From Acidobacteriota bacterium (GTDB lineage Bacteria > Acidobacteriota > Terriglobia > Terriglobales > Acidobacteriaceae), in NCBI GenBank assembly GCA_003224995.1, contig QIAI01000271.1, positions 3,109-10,147 of the forward strand: a DNA stretch of 7,039 bases, given 5' to 3'. The position numbers and the translations under genes were made by a program. Position 1 is the stretch's first letter. Every line of letters starts with the position of its first letter. This document shows positions 6,642 through 7,039 of the stretch, one piece after another. The notes beneath the pieces were generated by a model, which was not told the DNA's origin, did no database searches, and was given only the letters and a program-made list of their open reading frames with translations.

Positions 6642-6660
6642 GAAATTGAAATTCATTTTC
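6642..6660 (+). promoter_or_regulatory. Fur box upstream of the iron permease gene
   Basis: GAAATTGAAATTCATTTTC matches the 19-base Fur consensus GATAATGATAATCATTATC at 14 positions and keeps its 6-6-1-6 hexamer pattern (GAAATT, GAAATT, C, ATTTTC). With one flanking base on each side it is a near-perfect palindrome, 9 of 10 base pairs around a central base. It would cover the inferred transcription start, where iron-loaded Fur blocks RNA polymerase. The next gene encodes an FTR1-type iron permease, a classic Fur-controlled function. Confidence 0.75.
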
Positions 6661-6666
6661 AAAATC

Positions 6667-6673
6667 AAAGGTG
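6667..6673 (+). promoter_or_regulatory. Ribosome binding site of the iron permease gene
   Basis: AAAGGTG resembles the Shine-Dalgarno core AAGGAG/AGGTG and lies 10 bases before the ATG at 6684. It supports that start, where the conserved FTR1 N-terminus begins. Confidence 0.6.
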
Positions 6674-6683
6674 CCCTTTTTTC

Positions 6684-7039
6684 ATGTTGCAGGCCTTCAT
6701 AGTCACGCTGCGCGAGGGGGTTGAGGCCGCCCTGATCGTAGGCATTACCCTCGCCTACCTGAGCAAGATCGGGCGGGTTGATCTGCGCCGGTCGGTGTTT
6801 GCTGGGCTGGGCGCCGCCTTCGCCGGCAGTATCGGGGTCGCCATTCTCATTTCTCGCTTAAGCCTCAACCAGGACGTCGTGGAGGGTTGGGTCATGCTGG
6901 CGGCAGCGTTCTTCGTGATCACCATGATCATCTTCATGATGCGTACCGGCAGGAAGATGAAGGGCGAAATCGAGGGCAAACTCCAGTCTCTGGCCAGCGG
7001 CAGCTCCCGCATTGGCGTGTTTCTTTTCATCTTTCTCAT
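6684..7039 (+). CDS. FTR1/EfeU-family iron permease, cut by the window edge
   Basis: The frame is open from the ATG to the right edge (118 complete codons), so only the first part of the usual roughly 270-residue or longer protein is present. The FTR1 hallmark REGxE is seen as REGVE (residues 10-14) in the first membrane helix (LQAFIVTLREGVEAALIVGI). These acidic residues take part in iron translocation in the family. A second helix follows at about 37-58 and a third at about 69-87 (WVMLAAAFFVITMIIFMM), then the typical basic/acidic loop RTGRKMKGEIEGKL and the start of the fourth helix (RIGVFLFIFL), where a second REGxE would be expected just past the edge. The protein sits in the inner membrane and takes up iron, in known systems with an oxidase partner such as EfeO/EfeB or a cupredoxin; whether partners follow cannot be seen. 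An adjacent Fur box indicates iron repression. Confidence 0.9.
   Translation, partial: MLQAFIVTLREGVEAALIVGITLAYLSKIGRVDLRRSVFAGLGAAFAGSIGVAILISRLSLNQDVVEGWVMLAAAFFVITMIIFMMRTGRKMKGEIEGKLQSLASGSSRIGVFLFIFL

Overview
The window looks like a chromosomal segment of a free-living, moderately GC-rich Gram-negative-type bacterium. The protein sequences (the UvrA variant, the exported TPR protein, the SprT-like zincin, the small YtxH-like protein) resemble those of soil Acidobacteriota. That is a judgement from sequence style without a search, and only moderately sure. No mobile element, CRISPR array, rRNA or tRNA was recognised. All supported genes are on the + strand.

Layout. 1-390 is non-coding as far as can be seen. 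A 56-residue membrane-anchored YtxH-like peptide follows (391-561), then a GC-rich leader with nested inverted repeats (about 596-653). Next is uvrA (663-3510), whose 5' end is broken: a short stretch encoding its true N-terminus (663-722) is out of frame with the rest, and about 28 residues including the first Walker A loop are missing. uvrA overlaps a gene for an exported protein of about 11 TPRs (3497-4816). Two short, exported, helix-rich proteins of unknown function follow (4823-5266 and 5263-5799, sharing ATGA). These four genes are packed like one transcription unit.

After a 114-base gap comes a SprT-like zinc metalloprotease gene (5914 onward). It too carries an internal frameshifting deletion, just after its HEMLH motif. 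The expected C-terminus is still legible in another frame and stops at 6557, whereas the open frame runs on to 6606 through what should be the promoter region of the next gene. That region (6558-6683) holds a CRP-type palindrome, a -35/-10 pair, a good Fur box and a Shine-Dalgarno sequence. All point at an FTR1/EfeU-type iron permease gene that starts at 6684 and runs off the right edge.

The main points are these. (1) Two independent frameshifting deletions, each removing a catalytic element, lie in otherwise clean genes, so either the genes are freshly inactivated or the assembly is faulty at both places. (2) A legible iron-responsive control region precedes the permease. (3) A DNA-repair gene is tightly linked to three envelope-targeted proteins of unknown role. 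I found no clear evidence of a wholly new defence or mobile system.
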